64,000 nucleotides of DNA from Streptomyces sp. cf386 (GTDB lineage: Bacteria; Actinomycetota; Actinomycetes; Streptomycetales; Streptomycetaceae): positions 280,349 to 344,348 of the forward strand of contig NZ_FNHV01000012.1 in NCBI RefSeq assembly GCF_900103585.1, in the 5' to 3' direction. The position numbers were made by a program, and so were the translations under genes. Under the pieces are notes generated by a model. That model did no database searches, was not told the origin of the DNA, and worked only from the letters and a program-made list of their open reading frames with translations. Within the stretch, counting starts at the first letter, position 1. Every line of letters starts with the position of its first letter. Shown here one piece after another: positions 42,180-50,460 of this stretch.

Positions 42180-43541
42180 TCACATACCGGCGATCAGTTT
42201 CTCCACCCGGTCGTCCACCGAACGGAACGGGTCCTTGCACAACACCGTGCGCTGAGCCTGGTCGTTGAGCTTGAGGTGCACCCAGTCGACGGTGAAGTCC
42301 CGGCGCTGTTCCTGGGCCCTGCGGATGAAGTCGCCGCGCAGCCGGGCCCTAGTGGTCTGCGGCGGAACGGACTTGCCCTCGAAGATCTTCAAGTCGTTGC
42401 AGATACGCGCTGCTTGACCCCTCTTCTCCAGCAGGTAGTACAGGCCACGACGGCGGTGGATGTCGTGATAGGCGAGGTCTATCTGGGCGACCCGCGGATG
42501 CGACATGGTCATGTTGTGCTTGGCCCGGTACCGCTCGATGAGCTTGTACTTCATGACCCAGTCGATCTCAGTGCCGATCCGGTCGAGGTCCTCGGCCTCG
42601 ATCGAGTCCAGCGTGCGCCCCCACAGCTCCAGGACCTGCTCGACCGTCCCGGTACGGATACCGCGGCGCTCACAGAAGTCCACGGCCTTCTCGTAGTACT
42701 CGCGCTGCACCTCCAGCGCCGAGGCCTCCCGGCCACTGGCCAGGCGCACCTTGCGGCGGCCCGTGATGTCGTGGCTGACCTCGCGGATCGCCCGGATCGG
42801 GTTCTCCAGGGTCAGGTCCCGCATCACTGTGCCCGCCTCGATCATGCGCAGCACCAGATCGGTCGCGCCGACCTTGAGCAACATGGTCGTCTCGGACATG
42901 TTCGAGTCGCCCACGATGACGTGGAGACGGCGGTAACGCTCCGCGTCCGCGTGCGGCTCGTCGCGCGTGTTGATGATCGGCCGGGAACGGGTCGTCGCCG
43001 AGGAGACGCCCTCCCAGATGTGCTCCGCGCGCTGGCTGACGCAGTACACGGCCCCGCGCGGGGTCTGGAGCACCTTGCCCGCGCCGCACAGCAGCTGACG
43101 CGTGACGAGGAACGGGATGAGGATGTCCGCGAGCCGGGAGAACTCCCCGTGGCGCGCGACGAGATAGTTCTCGTGGCAGCCGTAGGAGTTGCCCGCCGAG
43201 TCGGTGTTGTTCTTGAAGAGGTAGACGTCGCCCGCGATTCCTTCCTCGTGCAGGCGTCGTTCGGCGTCCACCAGGAGTCCTTCGAGAATGCGCTCGCCTG
43301 CTTTGTCGTGGGTGACCAGTTCGGTCACGTTGTCACATTCGGGTGTGGCGTATTCCGGATGTGATCCCACGTCGAGATAGAGGCGGGCGCCGTTTCGCAG
43401 AAAGACATTGCTGCTGCGGCCCCATGACACGACACGGCGGAAGAGGTACCGCGCCACCTCGTCAGGCGACAGGCGGCGCTGTCCCCTGAACGTGCACGTG
43501 ACGCCGTACTCGTTCTCCAGCCCGAAAATGCGGCGGTCCAT
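42180..43541 (-). CDS. pafA: Pup-protein ligase PafA
   Basis: The protein has 453 residues. MDRRIFGLENEYGVTCTFRG contains the carboxylate-amine ligase Glu-x-Glu-type residues, and KNNTDSAGNSYGCHENYLVARH and PIINTRDEPHADAERYRRLHVI are PafA/Dop hallmarks. It phosphorylates the C-terminal Glu of Pup with ATP and ligates it to a substrate lysine. Pup here ends in Glu, so no prior deamidation is needed. It starts 10 bp after the end of an MFS gene. Confidence 0.96.
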   Translation of the reverse strand: MDRRIFGLENEYGVTCTFRGQRRLSPDEVARYLFRRVVSWGRSSNVFLRNGARLYLDVGSHPEYATPECDNVTELVTHDKAGERILEGLLVDAERRLHEEGIAGDVYLFKNNTDSAGNSYGCHENYLVARHGEFSRLADILIPFLVTRQLLCGAGKVLQTPRGAVYCVSQRAEHIWEGVSSATTRSRPIINTRDEPHADAERYRRLHVIVGDSNMSETTMLLKVGATDLVLRMIEAGTVMRDLTLENPIRAIREVSHDITGRRKVRLASGREASALEVQREYYEKAVDFCERRGIRTGTVEQVLELWGRTLDSIEAEDLDRIGTEIDWVMKYKLIERYRAKHNMTMSHPRVAQIDLAYHDIHRRRGLYYLLEKRGQAARICNDLKIFEGKSVPPQTTRARLRGDFIRRAQEQRRDFTVDWVHLKLNDQAQRTVLCKDPFRSVDDRVEKLIAGM

Positions 43542-43550
43542 GACTGAACA

Positions 43551-44810
43551 TTACGCCCGATCCCCTGCGCTGAAACGGGGTTCGACAGCACGGTTTGGAT
43601 CATTTTCCGATGAAGCCGCAACGACCGCACCCCTGGCAGGAGCTGCGAGGACCCGCCCTGTGCCCAGCAGGACCAGCAGCGAAACCGCCCCGGCGGCACC
43701 CGGTACGGCGAACCCCCAAAGGGCCCCGCCCGCCTCCACGACCGGCCCCGCCAGACCCGTTCCGACCGACGCCCCCACGGTGAACGTCGTCACCAGCCAG
43801 GAGAACGCCTCGGTGACCGTCCCACGCGGCGCGTGCAGGTCGACCAACACGAACGCGCAGGCGATGCACGGCGCCAGGAACACGCCCGCGAGCACGGCCA
43901 ACAGTGTCATCGCGACCACTCCCGGCATCAGCGTCAGCGGCAGATAACACACCGCCAGAAGCCCCACCAGCACCCGCAGTCGCCGCGCCGGATCCCCACC
44001 CCACTGCCGCGCCCCGTAGACCAAGCCACCGATCAGCGCGCCCAGCCCCAAACCCGCCATCAGCCAGCCGTACACCGCGTCACCGCCGTTGTCGTCCGCG
44101 TAGGACACGGCCGCCACCGCGATCGACCCCATCGCCATCCCGACGAACAGGAAGGCGGCGAGCAGCGCCACCAGCCCGGCCGAGCGCAGCGCCCCCAGCC
44201 AGTGCGCCTCACGCGGCGCCGAACGCCACGCGCGCGAGGGCGCCGACACGACCACCGAGAGCGCGCCCAGCACCCCGACCACGTTCAGCACGAGCAGCGC
44301 CGCCTGCGCCGACCACAGCGACGTACACAGTGTCAGCAACAACGGTCCGACCGTGAACATGACTTCCTGGGCCACCGCGTCCATGGCATACGCCGTGTGC
44401 ACCTGGCCCTCCTTGTGGAGCACCGACGACCACAGCGCCCGCAGGCCACCCTCCAGCGGCGGCGTGAACAGCCCGGAGGCCGCCACGGCCGCATAGGCGA
44501 GCGGCAGCGTGCCGATGCCCACGAAGGCGAACGCGGCCATCGCGAGCGCCGAGGCGACCGCGGCGGGCAGCTGCACCCGCGGCTGGCCGTACAGGTCCAC
44601 CAGCCGCCCCAGCAACGGCTGCCCCACGGCGTTGGCGACGCCGTACACGGCCGCCAGACCCCCGGCCAGGCTGTAGGAACCGCCCTCCGCGCGCACGAAC
44701 AGCATGATCGCGAGCGCAGCGACGGCATTCGGTAGCCGGCCCACGAGCGTGCCGACGAGCAGCCGCGCGGCATGCCTCGCTCTGAGGATCTCCACGTATG
44801 CGCCGGTCAT
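43551..44810 (-). CDS. MFS transporter
   Basis: A 419-residue protein with about twelve membrane spans. Family features include RHAARLLVGTLVGRLPNAVAALAIMLFV in TM1 and LAAVYGVANAVGQPLLGRLVDLYGQPRV as the A-like loop motif. It resembles drug-efflux or sugar-type MFS proteins; the substrate is not evident. The gene diverges from a LacI-type regulator across a short intergenic segment with a palindrome, so it is the likely regulated gene. Its stop is 10 bp from the pafA start. Confidence 0.85.
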   Translation of the reverse strand: MTGAYVEILRARHAARLLVGTLVGRLPNAVAALAIMLFVRAEGGSYSLAGGLAAVYGVANAVGQPLLGRLVDLYGQPRVQLPAAVASALAMAAFAFVGIGTLPLAYAAVAASGLFTPPLEGGLRALWSSVLHKEGQVHTAYAMDAVAQEVMFTVGPLLLTLCTSLWSAQAALLVLNVVGVLGALSVVVSAPSRAWRSAPREAHWLGALRSAGLVALLAAFLFVGMAMGSIAVAAVSYADDNGGDAVYGWLMAGLGLGALIGGLVYGARQWGGDPARRLRVLVGLLAVCYLPLTLMPGVVAMTLLAVLAGVFLAPCIACAFVLVDLHAPRGTVTEAFSWLVTTFTVGASVGTGLAGPVVEAGGALWGFAVPGAAGAVSLLVLLGTGRVLAAPARGAVVAASSENDPNRAVEPRFSAGDRA

Positions 44811-44837
44811 CAGCCGCGCCGCCCTCCGCTCAAGTTT

Positions 44838-44864
44838 TACGTATAACGTCCTTCGTCATACGTA
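44838..44864. promoter_or_regulatory. Candidate LacI operator, TACGTAT...ATACGTA dyad
   Basis: Arms TACGTATAACG and CGTCATACGTA match at ten of eleven positions around a TCCTT spacer. The dyad lies between the divergent MFS and LacI starts, in the most A+T-rich part of the gap. Repression of both genes from this site is inferred. Confidence 0.6.
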
Positions 44865-44908
44865 CCATGTGCGCTGTTCAGGAGTCCAGACGAAGGAGCA
44901 GGCGGACG

Positions 44909-45925
44909 GTGGCACACGGCAGCAACCGCCCCACCAGCCGGGACGTCGCCCAAGCCGCAGGCGTGTCCCAGGCCGCGGTCTCCCTCGTCCTCGGCGACAA
45001 ATGGCGCGGCCGCGTCTCCGAAACCACGGCGGAACGCGTACGCCGAGCAGCCCGAGAACTCGGCTACCGACCCAACCTCGCGGCCCGCAACCTCCGCCTC
45101 GGCCACACCCGAACCGTACTCCTGGTGGTCCCCGCCCTCACCACCGAATTCTTCGCCGGCGTCTACACCGGAGCCTCCCGCGTCGCAGCCCAGCACGGCT
45201 TCGGCGTGGTCCTCTACCCCTCCCCCGAAGGCATCGGCCCCGCCCGCGACCCTTTCGCCTCCGCCCAGGCCGCCCTGGACGGCGTCATCGCCTCCTCCAT
45301 GGCCGCCGACGCCCTCACCGCCATCCGCGGCGACCAACTCCCCCTGGTCATGCTCGACAGCGACCCGGACGGCAGCCTCGGCGCCGCGACCGTCAACCTC
45401 GACATCGCCGACGGCGTCCGCCAGGTCGCCGCACACCTACTGGACCTCGGCCACCGCCGCATCCTGCACCTCGCGGCCGACATCGCATCCTGGACCTTCG
45501 ACGTACGCGCACGTGAGCTCGCCACACACATCGACAAAATCCCCGGCACGTCGCTGCGCACGGTCCGCGCCCCCATCTCCATCGACGGCGCCCTCACCGC
45601 CACCGCCACCGCGCTCGCCACCGAGGAACCCCGCCCCACGGCCATCGTCTGCGACGACGACAAACTCGCCGCCGGCGCCTACAAGGCCGTACGCCGACTC
45701 GGCCTGCGCATCCCCGACGACATCTCCGTCACCGGCCTGGACGACCTCGCCCTCGCCACCGCCCTCGACCCGGAACTCACCACCGTCCGACTCGACGCCG
45801 AGCTCTTCGGCGAACGGGGCATGCAAGCCCTCCTGGCCGTCCTGGAAGGCCGCGAACCCGAGAGGGGCGACATCCAGGTCGAACTCGTCGTACGAGGCTC
45901 CACAGCGCCGCCCAGCGGGCACTGA
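44909..45925 (+). CDS. LacI-family transcriptional regulator
   Basis: From the GTG at 44909 the protein has 338 residues. The N-terminal LacI helix-turn-helix is TSRDVAQAAGVSQAAVSLVLG, with the hinge ERVRRAARELGYRPNLAARNLR. The ligand domain follows, with LVVPALTTEFFAGVYTGA and VCDDDKLAAGAYKAVRRLGLRIPDDISVTGLDDLALATALDPELTTVRLD. An AAGGAG site lies 11 bp before this GTG; the longer frame from 44798 is less likely. The divergent MFS gene is the probable target. Confidence 0.9.
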   Translation: MAHGSNRPTSRDVAQAAGVSQAAVSLVLGDKWRGRVSETTAERVRRAARELGYRPNLAARNLRLGHTRTVLLVVPALTTEFFAGVYTGASRVAAQHGFGVVLYPSPEGIGPARDPFASAQAALDGVIASSMAADALTAIRGDQLPLVMLDSDPDGSLGAATVNLDIADGVRQVAAHLLDLGHRRILHLAADIASWTFDVRARELATHIDKIPGTSLRTVRAPISIDGALTATATALATEEPRPTAIVCDDDKLAAGAYKAVRRLGLRIPDDISVTGLDDLALATALDPELTTVRLDAELFGERGMQALLAVLEGREPERGDIQVELVVRGSTAPPSGH

Positions 45926-46013
45926 ACCCCACCCGGAAAGCCCAGTACCCCGGCCGAGCGGGCGGCCGGGGCACAGAACGAGCGAATGAAGGGGCTACGC
46001 GCGGCTACGCGGA

Positions 46014-46784
46014 CTACTCCTCGGAACTGCCGGAATCCTCGGAATCCTCCGCACCGTCAGCACTCTCGGCCTCCGTGGCCGCACCCTCGGCCTCCAGCAA
46101 CCGGGCAAGCTGACGGCCGACGATGCGCTTGAACTTGCGCGACTGCGGACGCGTACGGTCCAGCACCGCCACCTCCAGCCGCTCGGCCGGAATCTCCCGC
46201 TGCGTGCCGTTCGACTCCCGGGACAGCGCCTGCACCGCCAGCTTGAGAGCCTCCGCCAGGCTCATACCGTCCTGATGGCGCTGATCCAGATAATTACTGA
46301 TCAGCTCGGCATTACCACCGACAGCGACCGAACCGTGCTCGTCCACGATCGACCCGTCGTGCGGCAACCGATAGATCTGGTCACCCTCCGGCGTCACACC
46401 CACCTCGGCAACGACCAACTCCACCTCATACGGCTTCTCAGCCGCGGAGGAGAAGATCGTGCCCAGCGTCTGGGCATAGACGTTCGCCAGACCACGAGCG
46501 GTCACGTCATCACGGTCATAGGTGTAACCACGAAGATCGGCATACCGCACACCACCGATCCGCAAATTCTCGTACTCGTTGTACTTTCCGGCCGCCGCGA
46601 AGCCGATCCGGTCATAGATCTCGCTGAACTTGTGCAGCGCGCGGGACGGGTTCTCGCCGACGAACACGATGCCGTCGGCATACTGCAGCACGACCAGGCT
46701 GCGACCACGAGCGATGCCCTTGCGGGCGTACTCCGCCCGGTCGGCCATGGCCTGCTGAGGTGAGACATAGAACGGCGTCGACAC
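46014..46784 (-). CDS. prcA: 20S proteasome alpha subunit
   Basis: A 256-residue alpha-type subunit. It starts STPFYVSPQQAMADRAEYARKGIARGRSLVVLQYADGI, the actinobacterial N terminus that gates the pore. A long acidic Ser-rich tail closes it. It forms the outer rings of the core particle. It begins 60 bp after prcB with a GTG start and an AAGGGA site. Confidence 0.97.
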   Translation of the reverse strand: MSTPFYVSPQQAMADRAEYARKGIARGRSLVVLQYADGIVFVGENPSRALHKFSEIYDRIGFAAAGKYNEYENLRIGGVRYADLRGYTYDRDDVTARGLANVYAQTLGTIFSSAAEKPYEVELVVAEVGVTPEGDQIYRLPHDGSIVDEHGSVAVGGNAELISNYLDQRHQDGMSLAEALKLAVQALSRESNGTQREIPAERLEVAVLDRTRPQSRKFKRIVGRQLARLLEAEGAATEAESADGAEDSEDSGSSEE

Positions 46785-46844
46785 CGGTTATCCGTCCCTT
46801 TCTGTCGAAGTCACAGGATCACCTTGATAAGACCGAGCCGCCGC

Positions 46845-47690
46845 CTACAGCAGCGCGGCCCGCGGGCCGTCGGGCAGCTCCAGACGCCGCTCCAGAATGG
46901 AACGGGCGATCTCGGAGGACTCGTCATCGCTGAGCCGGCGGAAGCCGTCCTCGGTGATCACGGTGACGATCGGGTAGATCCGGCGGGCGACATCGGGACC
47001 ACCGGTCGCCGAGTCGTCGTCAGCCGCGTCGTACAGAGCCTGCACCACAAGCGTCGTGGCCTCGGACTCGCTCAGGTCGGCACGGAAGAGCTTCTTCATG
47101 GCGCCACGCGCGAAGATCGAACCCGAGCCGGTGGCGGCGTACCCCTGCTCCTCGGAACGACCACCCGTCACGTCGTACGAGAAGATCCGCCCCTTCCCCC
47201 GATCGACGTCGTACCCCGCGAAGAGCGGCACCACAGCCAGCCCCTGCATCGCCATGCCCAGGTTCGACCGGATCATCGTCGACAGCCGGTTCGCCTTGCC
47301 CTCCAACGAAAGCTGAGCACCCTCGACCTTCTCGAAGTGCTCCAGTTCCAACTGGAAGAGCTTGACCATCTCGACGGCCAGACCGGCCGTACCGGCGATA
47401 CCGACGGCCGAGTACTCGTCGGCGGGGAACACCTTCTCGATGTCGCGCTGCGCGATGACATTGCCCATGGTCGCCCGCCGGTCACCGGCGAGCACCACAC
47501 CCCCGGGGAACGACGCGGCCACGATCGTGGTGCCGTGCGGCGCCTCGATCACGCCCTGCGTGGGCGGGAGTTGACGTTTACCGGGCAGCATCTCCGGCTG
47601 GTGCTCGGAGAGGAAGTCCATGAACGAGGACGACCCAGGCGTCAGGAAGGCAGCTGGTAGACGCCCGGTGCTACGAGTGTTGGCTTCCAC
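46845..47690 (-). CDS. prcB: 20S proteasome beta subunit
   Basis: The protein has 281 residues from the GTG at 47690. A 53-residue propeptide precedes the autocatalytic site; IEAPHG is followed by TTIVAAS, so Thr54 becomes the N-terminal nucleophile. VLAGDRRATMGN carries the conserved Asp and Lys. An in-frame upstream ATG at 47777 would lie inside the endonuclease gene. The first 49 bp overlap the end of that gene. A GGAAT site precedes the GTG. PrcB provides the proteolytic chamber of the core particle. Confidence 0.96.
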   Translation of the reverse strand: MEANTRSTGRLPAAFLTPGSSSFMDFLSEHQPEMLPGKRQLPPTQGVIEAPHGTTIVAASFPGGVVLAGDRRATMGNVIAQRDIEKVFPADEYSAVGIAGTAGLAVEMVKLFQLELEHFEKVEGAQLSLEGKANRLSTMIRSNLGMAMQGLAVVPLFAGYDVDRGKGRIFSYDVTGGRSEEQGYAATGSGSIFARGAMKKLFRADLSESEATTLVVQALYDAADDDSATGGPDVARRIYPIVTVITEDGFRRLSDDESSEIARSILERRLELPDGPRAALL

Positions 47691-48247
47691 GCGATTCCTT
47701 CCACGTAAGCAGCAGCCCGCCTTATGACGTCGGGCCGATCCTTGAACTGCCCCAGTGCAGCGTTGCAGCTGAAGCACAGTACGCCACGGACCCTACCCGT
47801 CTCGTGGCAGTGATCCACATGCTCGGGCACAGCCGCCAAACATATGCAGCAGACGCCCCCTTGAGAGATGACCAACTCGTCGCGCTCGGCTTCGGTGATG
47901 CCGTACTGCCGCTTCAGATGGCCCTGCCGCCCCTGGATCGCCCGGCACGCCTTGCACCGTGTCGACAAGCCGTCGGACGCAGTGGCGTTGCGATGCCACT
48001 CGCCGTGCGGCTTCACCTCTCCACATGTCCGGCAAAGCTTGTGCCCGGCCGGAACGTCTACCTTCTCCCGCACAGGCTTCCCCATCGCCTCCCGGCGACG
48101 CCGGTAGTGCGCGGCGCTGTACTTCGCCACGCACTCCCGGCGTCGCACCTGGAGGCCATCACGCCGATTGCTGTCCCGTGCGAAGGCGGCGGGAGGCAGG
48201 TCCCGATTGCAGCCCGTGCACTCTTTGGCGTTCGGCTCGTCAGCCAC
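47642..48247 (-). CDS. Endonuclease VII-like HNH protein inside the proteasome operon
   Basis: A 201-residue protein with three cysteine pairs. CTGC near residue 10 and CRTC near 72 form zinc-ribbon-like units, and CCIC followed by VDHCHETGRVRGVLCFSCNAALG is the recombination endonuclease VII/HNH core, with the DHCHETGRVRG metal and catalytic site. Such enzymes cut branched DNA in phages. It lies between pup and prcB on the same strand and overlaps prcB by 49 bp, so its translation is tied to the operon. Its codon use appears somewhat less GC3-biased than that of its neighbours, hinting at transfer. Confidence 0.88.
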   Translation of the reverse strand: MADEPNAKECTGCNRDLPPAAFARDSNRRDGLQVRRRECVAKYSAAHYRRRREAMGKPVREKVDVPAGHKLCRTCGEVKPHGEWHRNATASDGLSTRCKACRAIQGRQGHLKRQYGITEAERDELVISQGGVCCICLAAVPEHVDHCHETGRVRGVLCFSCNAALGQFKDRPDVIRRAAAYVEGIAWKPTLVAPGVYQLPS

Positions 48248-48296
48248 TCGAATCCCTCGCGACCTTCACTTCGAAGGAAAAGCGACCAACCGACCT

Positions 48297-48515
48297 TTAC
48301 TCGCCACCCTTTTGCACGAAGCTTCGAACGAAATCCTCTGCATTCTCCTCGAGTACATCATCGATTTCGTCGAGAACGGAGTCCACGTCATCGCTCAGCT
48401 TCTCTTGCCGCTCCTTGAGGTCCTCAGAAGCCTGCGTCTCTGCCGCCTGCTCCTCGACCTCCTCAGTAGAGCGCGTGGCCTTCTGCTGTCCGCCGCCGGT
48501 GTCCTTGGTTGCCAT
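48297..48515 (-). CDS. pup: Prokaryotic ubiquitin-like protein Pup
   Basis: A 72-residue protein starting MATKDTGGGQQKATRS and ending FVQKGGE. The middle is the acidic helical region that binds the ARC coiled coil. The C-terminal residue is Glu, so it can be ligated by PafA directly without deamidation by Dop. The ATG at 48515 follows a GAGGGAT site; an upstream ATG at 48545 is unlikely. It lies 49 bp before the endonuclease gene and 188 bp after dop. Confidence 0.97.
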   Translation of the reverse strand: MATKDTGGGQQKATRSTEEVEEQAAETQASEDLKERQEKLSDDVDSVLDEIDDVLEENAEDFVRSFVQKGGE

Positions 48516-48703
48516 ATCCCTCACCCCGCTCAGTTCGCCCGACATGGTCGACAGGTCGGCTTTCCTGCCGATCGGTGATGATCAGACCCTACAAGCCGGG
48601 TCCGACATCGGCCCCGCAGTTTCTCCAACGTACGGGGGCCACCTCGATGATTCCCGGCGGCCGGGTTTTCCACCCTGTCCCGCCGAGATCGCCCGAGTCC
48701 CCC

Positions 48704-50215
48704 TCAGCTGCCCGACAGGACCCTGACCAGGTCTTCTGCGGTACGGCAGCGGTCCAGGAGTTCCTTGACGTGATTTCGCGTTCCGCGAAGCGGTTCGAGG
48801 GTTGGAACGCGCTGGAGAGAGTCCCGACCGGGCAGGTCGAAGATCACAGAGTCCCAGGAGGCCGCGGCGACGTCGTCGGCGTACTGCTCCAGGCAGCGTC
48901 CGCGGAAGTACGCGCGTGTGTCCTCCGGTGGCTTCGCCTTGGCCCGTTCGACGGTTTCCTCGCCCATGAGGCGCTTGATGCGGCCGCGGGCCACGAGACG
49001 GTTGTAGAGGCCCTTCTCGGGGCGTACGTCGGCGTACTGGAGGTCGAGGAGGTGGAGCTTCGCTGCGTCCCAGTCGAGGTCGTCGCGGCGGCGGTAGCCC
49101 TCCATGAGCTCCCGCTTGGCGACCCAGTCCAGTTCGCCGGACAGGCTCATCGGGTCCCGCTCCAGGCGGTTCAGGGTGTCCTCCCAGCGGGTCAGGACGT
49201 CCTTGGTCTGTTCGTCGGCGTCCGCGCCGAAGCGCTCCTCGACGTACTTGCGCGACAGCTCGTAGTACTCCATCTGGAGCTGCACGGCAGTCAGTGTGCG
49301 GCCACTACGCAGCGTGACCAGGCGCTGCAGTGACGGGTCGTGGGAGACCTGGTGGAGGGTGCGTACGGGCTGGTCGACGGCGAGGTCGACCGCGATGAAC
49401 CCGTCCTCGATCATCGACAGGACCAGGGCCGTGGTGCCCAGCTTGAGGTAGGTCGAGATCTCGGAGAGGTTCGCGTCGCCGATGATCACGTGCAGGCGGC
49501 GGTATTTCTCCGCGTCCGCGTGCGGCTCGTCGCGGGTGTTGATGATCGGGCGCTTGAGCGTCGTCTCCAGGCCGACCTCGACCTCGAAGTAGTCGGCGCG
49601 CTGGCTGAGCTGGAAGCCGTGTTCGTGGCCGTCCTGGCCGATGCCGACGCGGCCTGCTCCGGCGAAGACCTGGCGGGAGACGAAGAAGGGCGTGAGGTGG
49701 CGCACGATGTCCGAGAAGGGGGTTTCCCGCTTCATCAGGTAGTTCTCGTGCGTGCCGTAGGAGGCGCCCTTGTTGTCGGTGTTGTTCTTGTAGAGGTGGA
49801 TGGGCTGGGCGCCGGGGAGCTGGGCGGCTCGTTCGGCGGCTTCGGCCATGATTCGCTCGCCGGCCTTGTCCCAGAGGACGGCGTCGCGGGGGTTGGTGAC
49901 TTCGGGGGCGCTGTATTCGGGGTGCGCGTGGTCGACGTAGAGCCGTGCTCCGTTGGTGAGGATGACGTTGGCCAGGCCGATGTCCTCGTCGGTGAGCTGG
50001 CTGGCGTCGGCGGCCTCGCGGGCGAGGTCGAAGCCTCGCGCGTCCCGCAGCGGGTTCTCCTCCTCGAAGTCCCAGCGGGCCCGGCGGGCCCGGTGCATCG
50101 CCGCCGCGTAGGCGTTGACGATCTGGGATGAGGTGAGCATGGCATTGGCGTTGGGGTGGCCGGGGACGGAGATCCCGTACTCCGTCTCGATGCCCATTAC
50201 TCGCCGTACGGTCAT
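48704..50215 (-). CDS. dop: Depupylase/deamidase Dop
   Basis: A 503-residue PafA homologue. It starts TVRRVMGIETEYGISVPGHP and has KNNTDNKGASYGTHENYLMKRETP and NTRDEPHADAEKYRRLHVIIGDANLSE. Dop removes Pup from proteins and, in species with Gln-ended Pup, deamidates Pup. Since Pup ends in Glu here, depupylation is the main role. The ATG at 50215 has an AAGGAGG site. Confidence 0.96.
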   Translation of the reverse strand: MTVRRVMGIETEYGISVPGHPNANAMLTSSQIVNAYAAAMHRARRARWDFEEENPLRDARGFDLAREAADASQLTDEDIGLANVILTNGARLYVDHAHPEYSAPEVTNPRDAVLWDKAGERIMAEAAERAAQLPGAQPIHLYKNNTDNKGASYGTHENYLMKRETPFSDIVRHLTPFFVSRQVFAGAGRVGIGQDGHEHGFQLSQRADYFEVEVGLETTLKRPIINTRDEPHADAEKYRRLHVIIGDANLSEISTYLKLGTTALVLSMIEDGFIAVDLAVDQPVRTLHQVSHDPSLQRLVTLRSGRTLTAVQLQMEYYELSRKYVEERFGADADEQTKDVLTRWEDTLNRLERDPMSLSGELDWVAKRELMEGYRRRDDLDWDAAKLHLLDLQYADVRPEKGLYNRLVARGRIKRLMGEETVERAKAKPPEDTRAYFRGRCLEQYADDVAAASWDSVIFDLPGRDSLQRVPTLEPLRGTRNHVKELLDRCRTAEDLVRVLSGS

Positions 50216-50460
50216 GCGGCCCTCCTTGCCCGGCGGCACCCTCGGTCGTGGGCGCCGCACAGATACCGCTGGCGCTCGGTTGCGTGTGCGGTGCCCGTCC
50301 CCGCACTGCGCGACTCGGCGGTATGGAAGAGCCTAGAACGCCTCTGCGCTGGTGGGGAGATCATTTGCGTCATTGCCTTGCACGCCTTGTGTTCCGGTGG
50401 TGGCCGGAAAAACAGTGGGCTGCGGGTACCCGGTGAGGGCACCCGCAGCCGCCCTGTCTT

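Noticed and set aside
47642..48247. Prophage remnant around the endonuclease VII-like gene
   Set aside because: No other phage gene, integrase or attachment repeat is nearby; the gene is placed cleanly in the operon.
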